Part shown: positions 1 to 11,500 of the stretch, piece after piece
Position numbering within the stretch: position 1 is the stretch's first letter
How the letters are laid out: each line of letters starts with the position of its first letter
The notes under the pieces: model-generated
Seen by the model: only the letters and a program-made list of their open reading frames with translations
Told to the model about the DNA's origin: nothing
Databases searched by the model: none
Made by a program: the position numbers and the translations under genes
NCBI RefSeq assembly: GCF_000026365.1
Contig: NC_012996.1
Location: 620,001-684,000 of the forward strand
DNA length: 64,000 nt
Direction of reading: 5' to 3'
Source of the DNA: Zygosaccharomyces rouxii
Lineage: Eukaryota > Ascomycota > Saccharomycetes > Saccharomycetales > Saccharomycetaceae

Positions 1-3000
1 GCGTATTGATGGGTACTCTCAAATTGGCCATGTACAACGAATTTAGTGTGATAGGAGCATCATTCACATTTGCCATAGTCATTGTAAGCATGTCCAAAAA
101 CACCAACATGGTTCCTTGATACTCAACTCCTAACTTCTCTTGCTCGTCCTTCAGCAATTGATGTTGATCAGATCTTACAAAAGAAACATGAAGCATAATA
201 GGTTGAATATGGAAAATTTCAAAGTACATGTCATCAGCAAATTTGAGATCTGCACATTGAGGGAGTGTGATCTTTGTTGGATATCTGGCATCCTTAGATG
301 AAAGATTCCATGCGGCACCCGGTGATTTGGCGAAGTCTAAGAGTGCGATTAGAAGATCTTCGTCAAGTTGAATGGTCAACTCTTGTAATAACAATGTGGC
401 GTGTTTAAAATACATTAACCCATGTGAATCGTCCTTTACCTTTGAGACCGATCCAGATATGACAGGATGATTCTCAATTTCATGTGTTGTGTGAGGGACA
501 GCATACGGATATAAAATGTTCTGGAACGGACTACCGAATAACTGGTTGTCAACCTGTAACCACTTCACCTTCCAACTGAATGTTTGATACAAGTCAGATT
601 CATTGTATCTCATCTCCAATCCATTGGCGTGTAGGTACAAAATTTCCTGCAGGGATGCATTAATCAATGAAATACCAACACCTTTGAAAGACAGCACGAT
701 CTTAGCATAAACATTCTTATCCTCAGCTTCTGCTTCGAATCCATCACCACTACTGCTGGAAACTGAAACCGATGATGAAGTATTGTTTTTATTTCTCAAT
801 TTGTATAAGCTGAAGTCGGGATTGTAGTTGGTGATAACCAATGCCTGAGTTGGACCGTCAGCAATCACATTTAAGTCCATACTGAGAGGTTCCTCGCTGG
901 GGCTTCTAGAAGGTAGACGCATGGGCTTCAAATTACCAATTTCGGCTAATTGAACTTCTCTTCTGCGACCTCTAGCGGTTAGAATCAACTTTTTCTGCCT
1001 TGCTGCTGGATAGTCCCACGCATATGGCATGACGCTCTTAGGTGGGACACGGTAGTAGTACGGCTTATATTCTGTCTCATCCAACTCATCATAAGTATCG
1101 TAATCGTAATAATCATCGACAACTCTAGGATCCCTCTGATAGAAAATGAACTCTTGATCACTGAAATTTCTAATAGAATAAGGCCAGTGATTCTGTGCAT
1201 CTTTAATTCTTATAAAGACGGTGGCTCTTTCAAGAATGATTTCAACCTTCAGCAAAACATGACTATTTTGCTTCAAAACCTTCAGATAAGTGAACCCAAT
1301 ATCTTTTATGAAAAATGGAGAAGACCACTCTGAAGTAGATCCCAAAAATTTGACCATCAACTGCTTGTGAACGACATTTCTCATTTTGTATAGGGGTATT
1401 GACTTACCAGGTTCGACATCCAAAACATTGGTAGACCCATGTTCACAAAGTTCAATGGGTACATCCAAGAAATTGTGTATGATATACCTTGGTGCAATGG
1501 AGATAATCTTGCTCAATAAATAATCACCCTCACCCTCAGAAACTGTAATACCAAAATTGCATTCTTGCTCCTTATTGGGGATGTTCACCACGGTGTCGAA
1601 CGACTGACCTAATGCTTCAAAAGATATTGGCATACTCCAGTCGGATTCCTTGAATCTGATCCGTGCGCGGTTCTTCTTGTAGGAATTTACGTCAAAAGAG
1701 AACATTTTTGGAATACTGAAACGTACATCATCCTCCGCCTGTAATTTGCACTGTGCAATGTTCGAAGAGTTACCTTGAACGTATAGGTCTCTATCTGTCT
1801 CATTAAAGATGATATAAGGAGATGTTATTCTGATAATCTTAGCTCTAGTTCCTTCTACACTTTGATAATGCAACATAGCATTGAACTTTTGTCCCCCAGA
1901 AAGCTTCATTACCAAGCTTAACTCAGGCTTCAAAGCGCTTTTTGTTGCAGTATTCACAATGGAGGGCTTTGACATAGAAGCATCCTCAATTAATGGTTGC
2001 ACACGAAGCAGTAGAAAGTTGTCCAATGAGACATCGTGAACTGGGACTCTTTCTCCCTTCTTCAACAAGCACATATTCTTCTCCTCTTCCCGTTTATCGA
2101 ACAAAGAGAACTTCAAATCGCAAGGTAGCAAGTTTTCAATGGCAATGGGTGAAGAAATAACAAGCTTCATGTGTGGAAATATCTGGGCTAGAGGTTCCTT
2201 TTCATCATATTTACCATTAACCTCAATGTGAAAGTTTTCATTCCTTCCATCATATGAGTTACATTGGAGAGATATAGGCTTTTTCAACAAACTTCTCCAT
2301 ATAATAGGTTGCTGTGACCAGTCGTATTCCGCTTCAGTTATTGGCTTGATTCTCAAACTAGAGTTGAATGCATATTCTACTGGCACGGAACGACTTGACA
2401 GTGCCTTGAGCTCGAAAGAAAAACGTCTGCTGGCTTGTTCAGGTTCCACCATAATTTCCATATCAGTGGAAGTAGTATTCTCCAAGAGTAGTGGAGAGCG
2501 GAAAGTGATAGTTTTTATGTTATCCTCTCCTAACTCTAATTCACACACAATTCTGTTGTGTACATGCTCCACGGCTGGTTGTAGAACAAACAACATCTCA
2601 CCCTCATAAGTAACATCTACTTTCATAGTCGTTTTGTATCTTCCACCAGCAATAGCAGCGCCCAGATTTAAGCCCAGATGTTCTGCCTCCAGGTTTTCTC
2701 GTACACTTCTCCAATCTTCAAACTCCCATGGAATCGCGGATCCTGCCGCCAATGTGGTCAAGGATTTTCTTTCTTGAAGAGTATCTGTAACAATCCATAC
2801 GTCCAAATCAAGCTCGGTGTCATTTTTGATTTTGTATGGCTTTGATGCACCTCTTGGTTCAAGACTATAGTTGGTAGTTAAAGTTCCAGGGATCTGTGAT
2901 AACATTGAAATTGTTCTGGCAGACAATGAAACCTCAGCTGTTTTCTTTGAAATCACATCGAACATTACCTTCGCATCCTTATTTGCAGCACTCTTTGATA

Positions 3001-6000
3001 AATGGAATGAAATTGGGAAGGGTTCCACCAAAGGTTCCCAGCTGGACCTTGAATAATTGAAGACATTCATGTATACTTCCAAAGCAGCCAATGCATCGAT
3101 TTCTGTGGACCAGTCCTTAACAGAAGCTTGGAAAGGGCTCACATTCATATCGAGAATAGGCATTTCATGAACGTCACCGATCAAGAATAGTCGTATACCC
3201 CCAAAATCAGCTTCCAAATTCTCTCCTCTCATTATTACATCATGAGAGACAGAGCCACGTCTTGACATTGCCTCTACAGAAGAAACGAAGCTTGGGGCAT
3301 ATTTTGAAAGTTTCTTTTCAAATTCTTTAGAAAATCCCCCTGGTGTCATAGAACTAGCATTGTCGCCAGAATCGTGTTCCTCAGGGGTACCGTTCATCTG
3401 AGAGACAACTCTGTTAAACACCAACATTGCCAAACGAATATCACGTAGAGAAATCCCCATGACCATTGGCTCGACTGAGATTTGGACATTGGTTAGTAAC
3501 TTTTCAGGGGTAGATTCTCTTCTATCGATAACCAATGAAGAAGAAAATTCCTCTAGTAAACGGACTTGGTTCTTATCTTCAGTGTTCATCTTTGACAATG
3601 ACATCCCCACGTTATTTGCACAAAGACTCGTAATATTTTGGTCAGACAAGAGGAATTGCCCAATGTTGAACATGACCGCTTCTGAATACAAATCTGAAGG
3701 ATCCGCCAACATTATAACAGCAGCGTTAACAACATTTAATGAATATTGAAGCTTTGTATTACTGGAATTATTCTCGGTAGCGGGTAGCGAAGGATTTTGT
3801 TCCCTAGAAGTTGTCTCGTCTTCAGTCACATTAGCTTGCTTCTTTTCAAACGAAGCATCAAAAAAGCTCTTCAATGCAAAAAGGTAGTCCATTGCCAAAA
3901 TAACCTGAGGGCTGTCAATAGTGACAGAAGCGTTAACTAGCTTGCCATGATGTAGCTTCGTGCACGTAACGGCAGCCATAAATTGATAGTTATCGTTCAC
4001 CACTTTTGGAATAAGCTCAGTGTGCTTGTTATCTTTGATATCTCTGATATCTTCTACCGTAAATGTAGCGATGTGAGACTCACCTTCACCAGTCCCATCA
4101 TCATTATATTGTGCACTTAGTGCAATGTCCTGAAAAGTAAGCTTAGTTAAACCGTTATTTTCCAGGTCTTTAGATGATGTTGTGTCATGATACAATGTTA
4201 AAGAGATCTCAGGAGCCTTGAAGGAAAAGTCCATCTTTATTCCTTCTAAAGGTTCACCGTTTTCAGTTCTAGGAGTTTCAGAAGTGACAACGCTGCTTGG
4301 ACTATTCTCAGTATCTGGACTATCTAAGAATGCATTAGCGTAGATAACCTCCTCACTTAATTCAACGGCACTTGTATCAGTGATATCAAAAGCGGCGGAT
4401 ACCTTTTCGGAGACTTCCAACAGATATTTCAACTGGAGTTCGGTCAAAGATGACATGAGAGGATCGAAATAACCCCTAACCAAGAACTTTGGCGTCGAAA
4501 CATCTGCGAAAGGATTGTGATCTATATTAAAGGTCAAACACAGATTATCAACCATGTGTAAGTGCTGAGTAAGCCCTTGGTCTAGATTCAGAATAGAGGA
4601 CACCTGGGCCTCTCTAATTCCCAAGTTAATATTGTTGATTTCAGCACCTGCTTCATTTTTGTCAAACTTGTTTTCCACGAAGAACTCACCTAAGTAGAAA
4701 TTGATGCTGTCGTATATTTCGTCTTCAGCGGAAACTAGTCTAGGGAATTGAATAATAGGTGCTTTAATTTTAACGTCCATTTTCATTTTATTCACAGCTT
4801 CGATAGATGGTGCCTGGTTGTATGCAACTTCACGTGCTTTGTCAAACAGAGCCTTCATCCTTTGGAACTTACAGAAAAAGGTTAACACTTTGTTAATTGA
4901 ATGTTCAACGAAGTTCACATGCATGGAACCGGTATTGTACTTGAAAAAAGAATCATAATCACCGGGACGGTCAGCTGCATCGAAGGTTTCATAACTTACT
5001 TCTGCTAATTCTTGATCACTCATGGAAATTAGCTTTCTGAACATGGAATCTCTTGGTAAAGTCTCTGTCGTTTCATCTGTCAATTCTAAACCACCTAGAC
5101 TTAGCTTAACTTTCATTTTTTCAGGCATATAGAGAAGAGAAAAATCACCAGCCGATACCACAAGGGTTGCTAGTTTTAAGGATTCATCATTGAAAACTAC
5201 AACCACACCAGCAACCTTGATATTCACGTTGATCTTTTGAGGGGCATCCTCTCTATTTTCTTCATTGTGCCTTAGAGCATCTGCTGGTGCTACTGGAGCA
5301 TTAGGATCCGTGAAGGTCGTTAAAGCATAATTGATGAGCGTTAATAACGATTTTGGAGACAATACCAATTTTAGTTTTGCCAGGTTCATAGAGACGTCCT
5401 GATCAAAAACCTCAATCAATGTATTATCATGGGACACAATCCGTTGCATTCTTTTATATTCTAGGTTGAAAAGATCTTTAGATCCATTTTGGTCAACATT
5501 ACCAGAAGATATTAGGTGTCTAAACTCTTCATTGTTGCTTTCTTCGATGTGATCTTCCACTTCTAAAGAATGCACATTTAGTTTTATATTCATCTCTTTA
5601 GCTTTCCGCACAAAATTGAATTTGACTTTACCTCCTAAAACGTCCACCAATTTTTTGCATTGCATAGAATTGGATTCAAGGCATTTGTAAATCGAGATCT
5701 GAATGTCATCTACATCAAAGTGTAACTCAAAAAGCTTTTGTGCAAGCTCCATTGGTAACATTTTTTCCAAATCCTTCAAAGTTCTGGATAACTGGATTTG
5801 GACTTTTCTTCTGGTATCGTCCAGAGTATCTGCTGTTTCCCGGAACTCATTGTCTGCATCCACATCGAGCAGAGATGGGATACTCTTTTCTAAAAGTTGC
5901 ATGAGAATCTTGTACTGATTATCATTCAAGGAGAGTTTCAATTGTGGTAGTCGACCAAAGGCTCTCACTTTAGGTAAATTGAAAGCCTTTGGTAGAATGG

Positions 6001-8332
6001 AAAGATCCAAAGTAACTTCTAAACGAAGTTTGTTCAGAATGCTGTATTGACAACCCTCGCTGGCACCGTTCAAACTGGTAATGGTAGACCTGACATCGGA
6101 ACCGATCAGCATCTGAGTATCCTGCAAATATAGTTGATATCTATCAAACATAAGCTTGTTTAGCTCTGATTCATCAATTTTGGCGTACTCTTCCGGCGTC
6201 AGCTGCTTTAATTTATTAATCCTCTCCTTTGGAACCAAGTCACTTTTGAGGAAAATGTGACCCACATCTATCACAGCACAAGGAGTTTCCCAGCTATGTG
6301 GGTTGAGCGGAAGGATAATTAAAGGAGCTTGGAGATCCAGTGTAATATTCGCTGTTTTGTGTTCCTCCAAAAGAGATTCAAGGCCCATCCTAGTTTGTGT
6401 GGTCCAGCCTTCTACGGTAGCTTCAGCTGCATTGATGATAGCTCCGACAGTATCCTTGTGTTGTTTTGGAGGACTAAAAAACCTTAGAATTTCCGTGATG
6501 AAATGAACGTGGTAAAACACCGTCATACCACGTAGAACGACGTTCAGCTTAGAATCGGCAGATTCATCAACTGGATTCGATTCAAAGTCAAGATGGAACA
6601 GAGGAAGTGATTTTGTCACACTTTTTGATGGTGAATCAGATTCCGTATTTTTGACACTGATAATGTGCTTGTAAAGGGTGTTCGGAGATCCATCCTCCAC
6701 TTTGAATTGTTGTAGCTTGAAAGATGTTAAGAAAGAATCTGGGCGTTGCAAGAAATCAACTTCGCAGTTTTCGAAGATAACTTCACCCAGACAAAATTCA
6801 TGATCCTTCTTCCTCATTGAGAATGTACCTTTCCTCAGCAGGCCTGTGACTTTCATTGTTATTCGATCTCTAGGAAGTTGCGCATCAGTCAAACTGCCGT
6901 CATTTTCTTCGAATTCAATGGCATCATAAAGCTCCTGTCTCTGCTCATCTGTAATTGTCAAATCAGAATCTTGGGAGGAATTGCCACCGCCCCACCAAGA
7001 GGAAAACCACCCGCCTTGGGAACTAGGTTGTTGAGTCTTAGCAGGGGAAGCATCCCTTGATTTTAATTTCTGTTTTGCGAATTCTTTTCTTCCCAAAGAT
7101 CTGAACAAAACAATATCTTCGAATCCTAGTTCACGGTGCAATTGTTCCAACTGCTTCTCCTCGTCTCTATCGGGCAATGGTTGCTCCCAATTACTTACCG
7201 AAAGTTTTTTACTCCATAGTTTAACATATAATCTCCTCTGCTGGCAACGTTTAGAGATGTGATCCCAAGTCCACATATCGTTCTTTTCATGGATTTCTTC
7301 AATGACACAATCCCCCAAATAACGGAACCACCCCTTCGGATTTTGACTAACTGGGTATGTTGGTCTCATTTTCCTGAATTTCTGAGTCTTTTGGCTAAGA
7401 TGAATGCTAGATAATGTATGCAAAATGTCTGCATATTGTGAATCATCTATCTCAAGTCCAAATTCATCGTAAAGCATTTGCAAATCAATGTGAGGTCTAT
7501 CTTCAGTAGATCCTAATTTGCTAACTGTTAGTCTACCTGATCCTGTAACAGGTCTTAACATGTATTGGAAATCGGGTTTGGAAACACCATTGGTAGCCAC
7601 GCAATTTTTAAACTTGCTAATCATTGCATTAGGGTCATATATTTCTCCATGTTCCTGGATAGAATTAGTGTTTGTATTCCAGTACAAACAAAACGAATCC
7701 AATGTCAATAACTTATGAGTGATATCCTGCGTAATACTGATGAAACTTGGGTTCCAGTCAGAGTCACTAGACACCGCAGATAATTCATTCAGTGTAATAC
7801 CCACAGAACATGGTTCCTTCGAGAGATTAGAACTCATATCCTCATACCTTATATGTATATTTTTAATGGACACTTGTACGTTATCCACAACCTTGGTGAT
7901 TAAAGATTGCATAAAGGATTCATTTTGATCCTTATGAGAATTCGAATCATCTGCGGCTGCTCTAGCCTGAGAAGCAACTTCCCAGCGGGCCAGGCTCTGC
8001 AATTTAACTCTCAATTCCCTTTCCACTTGTTCCGCAGAATGCAGAGAATCAAAATCTCTTGGCGTACATAACAGGTAACAGTCTTCAATATTGACTTTAA
8101 CCGGTTTATTCTTCAAACTTGACCATGGCACATTAAGTACCAGATCACCCAGTATACCAAATTTGACATCTATAGGTAGATGAAGCCCATCGAAACAGTC
8201 CTTCCTCAATTTCAAATTCTTTAGCTTAACATTACCACCCCATATTCCTACATTCAACTGCGTGGGGTCAAAATTTTCGATATAAGAACCCAACAGTCGA
8301 TTCAGTAAGGTTGCAGCCAATGACTCTAACAT
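1..8332 (-). CDS. VPS13: Vps13, bridge-type lipid transfer protein (3' end beyond window)
   Basis: Vps13 moves glycerophospholipids between membranes at contact sites (vacuole, mitochondria, ER, prospore membrane). The frame is open from an ATG at 8332 down to base 1, about 2777 codons, with no stop; the S. cerevisiae protein is 3144 residues, so the C-terminal few hundred residues lie outside. The N-terminus reads MLESLAATLLNRLLGSYIEN, the start of the chorein domain, followed by the conserved NVGIWGGNVKLKNLKL stretch. Near residue 2435 the reading VMPYAWDYPA is the hallmark of the conserved SHR-BD/VAB-side region of this family. The gene is divergent from ECM29 across a 247-bp promoter. Identity follows from these motifs, the length and the S. 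cerevisiae YLL040C neighbourhood. Many plus-strand ORFs inside it are shadows. Confidence 0.97.
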   Translation of the reverse strand, partial: MLESLAATLLNRLLGSYIENFDPTQLNVGIWGGNVKLKNLKLRKDCFDGLHLPIDVKFGILGDLVLNVPWSSLKNKPVKVNIEDCYLLCTPRDFDSLHSAEQVERELRVKLQSLARWEVASQARAAADDSNSHKDQNESFMQSLITKVVDNVQVSIKNIHIRYEDMSSNLSKEPCSVGITLNELSAVSSDSDWNPSFISITQDITHKLLTLDSFCLYWNTNTNSIQEHGEIYDPNAMISKFKNCVATNGVSKPDFQYMLRPVTGSGRLTVSKLGSTEDRPHIDLQMLYDEFGLEIDDSQYADILHTLSSIHLSQKTQKFRKMRPTYPVSQNPKGWFRYLGDCVIEEIHEKNDMWTWDHISKRCQQRRLYVKLWSKKLSVSNWEQPLPDRDEEKQLEQLHRELGFEDIVLFRSLGRKEFAKQKLKSRDASPAKTQQPSSQGGWFSSWWGGGNSSQDSDLTITDEQRQELYDAIEFEENDGSLTDAQLPRDRITMKVTGLLRKGTFSMRKKDHEFCLGEVIFENCEVDFLQRPDSFLTSFKLQQFKVEDGSPNTLYKHIISVKNTESDSPSKSVTKSLPLFHLDFESNPVDESADSKLNVVLRGMTVFYHVHFITEILRFFSPPKQHKDTVGAIINAAEATVEGWTTQTRMGLESLLEEHKTANITLDLQAPLIILPLNPHSWETPCAVIDVGHIFLKSDLVPKERINKLKQLTPEEYAKIDESELNKLMFDRYQLYLQDTQMLIGSDVRSTITSLNGASEGCQYSILNKLRLEVTLDLSILPKAFNLPKVRAFGRLPQLKLSLNDNQYKILMQLLEKSIPSLLDVDADNEFRETADTLDDTRRKVQIQLSRTLKDLEKMLPMELAQKLFELHFDVDDIQISIYKCLESNSMQCKKLVDVLGGKVKFNFVRKAKEMNIKLNVHSLEVEDHIEESNNEEFRHLISSGNVDQNGSKDLFNLEYKRMQRIVSHDNTLIEVFDQDVSMNLAKLKLVLSPKSLLTLINYALTTFTDPNAPVAPADALRHNEENREDAPQKINVNIKVAGVVVVFNDESLKLATLVVSAGDFSLLYMPEKMKVKLSLGGLELTDETTETLPRDSMFRKLISMSDQELAEVSYETFDAADRPGDYDSFFKYNTGSMHVNFVEHSINKVLTFFCKFQRMKALFDKAREVAYNQAPSIEAVNKMKMDVKIKAPIIQFPRLVSAEDEIYDSINFYLGEFFVENKFDKNEAGAEINNINLGIREAQVSSILNLDQGLTQHLHMVDNLCLTFNIDHNPFADVSTPKFLVRGYFDPLMSSLTELQLKYLLEVSEKVSAAFDITDTSAVELSEEVIYANAFLDSPDTENSPSSVVTSETPRTENGEPLEGIKMDFSFKAPEISLTLYHDTTSSKDLENNGLTKLTFQDIALSAQYNDDGTGEGESHIATFTVEDIRDIKDNKHTELIPKVVNDNYQFMAAVTCTKLHHGKLVNASVTIDSPQVILAMDYLFALKSFFDASFEKKQANVTEDETTSREQNPSLPATENNSSNTKLQYSLNVVNAAVIMLADPSDLYSEAVMFNIGQFLLSDQNITSLCANNVGMSLSKMNTEDKNQVRLLEEFSSSLVIDRRESTPEKLLTNVQISVEPMVMGISLRDIRLAMLVFNRVVSQMNGTPEEHDSGDNASSMTPGGFSKEFEKKLSKYAPSFVSSVEAMSRRGSVSHDVIMRGENLEADFGGIRLFLIGDVHEMPILDMNVSPFQASVKDWSTEIDALAALEVYMNVFNYSRSSWEPLVEPFPISFHLSKSAANKDAKVMFDVISKKTAEVSLSARTISMLSQIPGTLTTNYSLEPRGASKPYKIKNDTELDLDVWIVTDTLQERKSLTTLAAGSAIPWEFEDWRSVRENLEAEHLGLNLGAAIAGGRYKTTMKVDVTYEGEMLFVLQPAVEHVHNRIVCELELGEDNIKTITFRSPLLLENTTSTDMEIMVEPEQASRRFSFELKALSSRSVPVEYAFNSSLRIKPITEAEYDWSQQPIIWRSLLKKPISLQCNSYDGRNENFHIEVNGKYDEKEPLAQIFPHMKLVISSPIAIENLLPCDLKFSLFDKREEEKNMCLLKKGERVPVHDVSLDNFLLLRVQPLIEDASMSKPSIVNTATKSALKPELSLVMKLSGGQKFNAMLHYQSVEGTRAKIIRITSPYIIFNETDRDLYVQGNSSNIAQCKLQAEDDVRFSIPKMFSFDVNSYKKNRARIRFKESDWSMPISFEALGQSFDTVVNIPNKEQECNFGITVSEGEGDYLLSKIISIAPRYIIHNFLDVPIELCEHGSTNVLDVEPGKSIPLYKMRNVVHKQLMVKFLGSTSEWSSPFFIKDIGFTYLKVLKQNSHVLLKVEIILERATVFIRIKDAQNHWPYSIRNFSDQEFIFYQRDPRVVDDYYDYDTYDELDETEYKPYYYRVPPKSVMPYAWDYPAARQKKLILTARGRRREVQLAEIGNLKPMRLPSRSPSEEPLSMDLNVIADGPTQALVITNYNPDFSLYKLRNKNNTSSSVSVSSSSGDGFEAEAEDKNVYAKIVLSFKGVGISLINASLQEILYLHANGLEMRYNESDLYQTFSWKVKWLQVDNQLFGSPFQNILYPYAVPHTTHEIENHPVISGSVSKVKDDSHGLMYFKHATLLLQELTIQLDEDLLIALLDFAKSPGAAWNLSSKDARYPTKITLPQCADLKFADDMYFEIFHIQPIMLHVSFVRSDQHQLLKDEQEKLGVEYQGTMLVFLDMLTMTMANVNDAPITLNSLYMANLRVPINT

Positions 8333-8448
8333 CTTGACCACCACTTATTTTTCTTCAATGGCTCAGTGTAACTTTGTATTGATGTTTAGAAGGTTTGGAA
8401 TGTCCCTTTTCCCTTCCAAATGTTCTTTGTTAAGCGTAGAAGAATTTG

Positions 8449-8455
8449 TTACCCG
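8449..8455 (+). promoter_or_regulatory. Reb1-type site in VPS13/ECM29 divergent promoter
   Basis: TTACCCG matches the Reb1 general regulatory factor core exactly. It sits 117 bp upstream of VPS13 and about 125 bp upstream of ECM29, in the middle of a short divergent promoter, where such factors usually keep nucleosomes away. Binding is inferred. Confidence 0.5.
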
Positions 8456-8579
8456 GCATCCATCGAACCTGTAATATGCTTAAGAAGGTACACCTTTAGA
8501 AGGACAATAAGGGTATTTGCCACTCTAACTGATAGTCGAAAGCTGGTCATTAAAGCTGTCTTATCCGTCCATTGAATCC

Positions 8580-11500
8580 ATGTCATCTGTTACTTCAGAA
8601 GTTAAGGAGAAAGAGCTGGTAGAGAAAGTGGAATTAAGGCTTGCGTTGTCAGATACACCAGATAAGTTCGAACAGAATTTGGATACTTTCTTACCACCGC
8701 TGCTTCTTAAGCTTGGTTCGCCACATGCATCGGTAAGACAGGCTGTATTCAATTCCTTGAGAGACGTATTGGCTCGATTGAATTCGTTGACTAATGTCAG
8801 GTTACCTGTTGAGAAGCTACTATTACAATCTCAGAAGCCACCATTTACCCAAGAATCAAACAATGTACGTCTTTACAGTTTACTTTTGGCTTCTAAAGGT
8901 ATTGATAGATTAGAAGTAGGAGAGAAAAGGCAATTGATACCTGTGGCGATGCGTGAGATTTCAAAATTACCTGATGCAGCCGCAGCAAGAGTTTTCCACA
9001 TCGTTTGTAAATTGATTACGAGTTGGGTACCACCTCAGAGAAGTAGCAAAGAAGAGGATGAAGCATTTGAATCTTTAAAACTTGAAGATAGGGGAGATCT
9101 CGAGTTTTTAGCTCAAAAATTTACGCAATTTTTCTTTTTAATACCCGCCAAGGCTGATCCACAGACGAAGATAATTCCAAGAGGTTACACATGTCCTGGT
9201 TTATGTGCTGATGAAGTATCCTTCTTCACCTATACTGCTGGGGTCACGTTTACTAAAGAACAAATGGTTCATTTCAAGAGTTCGATCTTTAAATTTTTTA
9301 ATAGTGGATTCACTCAAGATACAAAATTATTAGCGAAATTCCTTATAGTTGCATCGACTGATTCAAGCGATATTTCTGATACTGCAGCATTTTATTTGAA
9401 AAAGTTAAATATTTCTTCAGAGGATCCTGATTTTGTTGACTTCCTCATATCGTTGTACACAGGTGATAAAAGTGTAGGGAAACCGCCAGTGAGACCTGAA
9501 TTACAGGATAAAATTCTTTCTTTTTTAAACAAAAGTGTTTATGCTACGTCAAATGCTAAAAAAGTTTCACAAATCTGTCACATTGGTCTTCATTCTTCTC
9601 TTTACAGATTGAGATCATCGTGTTTGACCTTTGTTCGTCACGTAGCACAACATAACTACAAGAATTTGATAGAACAGCCAGGGGAAAATGAAGGTATTGG
9701 GTTTAATGTTAATATTGCATCCTTGATTAGAAACAACCTGCATTCTGAAGGCTGGCCCAGATTACAATTATCATCATCGACACCAAATTTTGCCAATACC
9801 ATCTTGCAGAGAAGATTACAATATGAAACTTTAGGTGATATTTTGAGTAGAGATTTCGATCTCCTCAAAGATCTTTCCTTTATCGAATTTTTATTCGACT
9901 CTTTAAGAGGTGATTTCTCGGAATTTCTGCCTAGTATTCAAGAGGCATTGACTTCTTTGACAGGTAGCCTTTCACAACTACCAGCAGCTTCAAAGGAAAA
10001 ACTGAGGGAAATTATAAGAAAACACCTTTCTGATGATTTTGAACTGGAATCTTCAGAGAATAAAGAGACTAAAGATTCTCTGATGGCTTGTCGATTTATC
10101 TTGATAAAATATGCCAATGCTACTTTTGAATTCGATGATTCAGAAGCTCGCTTATTTAACATTTGGGGAACCTCCCGTGCTAATAGATTTGATATTATTG
10201 AGGAGTCAAATAAAGGTTTAGATCCATACTGGTTTAGAATGAATCGTGCTTCTGACACTAAAGAATTTAAGTCCACAAGTGAGTTACTCTCCTCTAGGAT
10301 CAGTGAAACAATGCTTCCTTCCTTCCCTGAATTCGTTGCCACTTTGCTAAAGGAAAACGACTTAAAGTCCCTGACTGTTACCTCCGTCATCCGGGGAACT
10401 TTGGGAACCGCTGTCCGTTTCGCCAAGCAATGTTTAATTTCACAAGCAGTTCGTGGGAAATCTACCTGTGTGGTTCAAGATGAGGACTGGTCGTTACGTA
10501 TAGAAAAGGCATTGGATGTTGATGATAAAGTCTCTTCTCTAGCTTTGAACTTGATCTCCGGTTTTGATGGGGAGTGGTTTACAGGGTTCTTGAGACTTTT
10601 ATGTGGCGAAATCATTCAAAAGAACGAAAGTGGGAGACATATTTCTACTGCTAAATATCCCGACGCCATTTATGGAGAGCTGCTTTTGATTTTGTTAAGG
10701 AATTGTAGCGATAAGACTCTGGGAGCTCTTGAGGATTTAATCCCTGCATTCTACAACTTTCTGGGAACTATTCAAACAGCAAACGATTTAGATATTGTCT
10801 CAGGAGCCAATTTGCTGGGAATAATATCAGCCAGCGTCCCAAATTCACCACACTTGAAAACTATTGTCGACCAACGTATTGAGACTTCTCCGGGTGGCGA
10901 AATTGGCGCCAGTCTCATTGCAGATTCTTATATTTTTCCAAGATTGTATCTGAGGGGCCATTTTAAGCTTGTGGGTAATGAAAGACTGGGAGCTTTGGTC
11001 AGCAATCTTTTATCCCTCATTTCAAATCCAAAATTAAAACTTCTCTCGGGAAAGCTTCTATGTGAAGTCTCAAAGTTCGGTTTATTGCGAGAATTGGACT
11101 CTCAAGCCAGACACGATACCTTAAATCGACTGATTGATCTTTTGGGTTCTAAGCTATTGAAAGATGAAGCATATGTGGAAATATGGGGAACCTTTTCTCT
11201 ATATTCCAGAGAATTCGGCTTATTCGAAGAATTTTTTAACAAACTTTATGATACTCATGTTTCTAAACAGATTGAACTCATTTTCGCCGTAGGAGAATCG
11301 CTATCCATTTTGGCTGGTGGATGGAAAAGTTCTTTCCTACTAAAGCAACTAGATGTCTCAAGAACCGCTCTAGTTCCTTTACAAAATTCATTTGGAGACG
11401 AAAATGTTGGTATTGTTCTCGATAAAGTCCTCAATGCCTGTGATTCAACGAAACCTAGCCTTAGAAAATCCGCTTGCATCTGGTTGCTATCCTTGCTTCA

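Noticed and set aside
9938..10426. 162-codon minus-strand ORF inside ECM29 (and similar antisense ORFs at 11990-12490)
   Set aside because: These are antisense shadows of the conserved ECM29 reading frame with no domain of their own.
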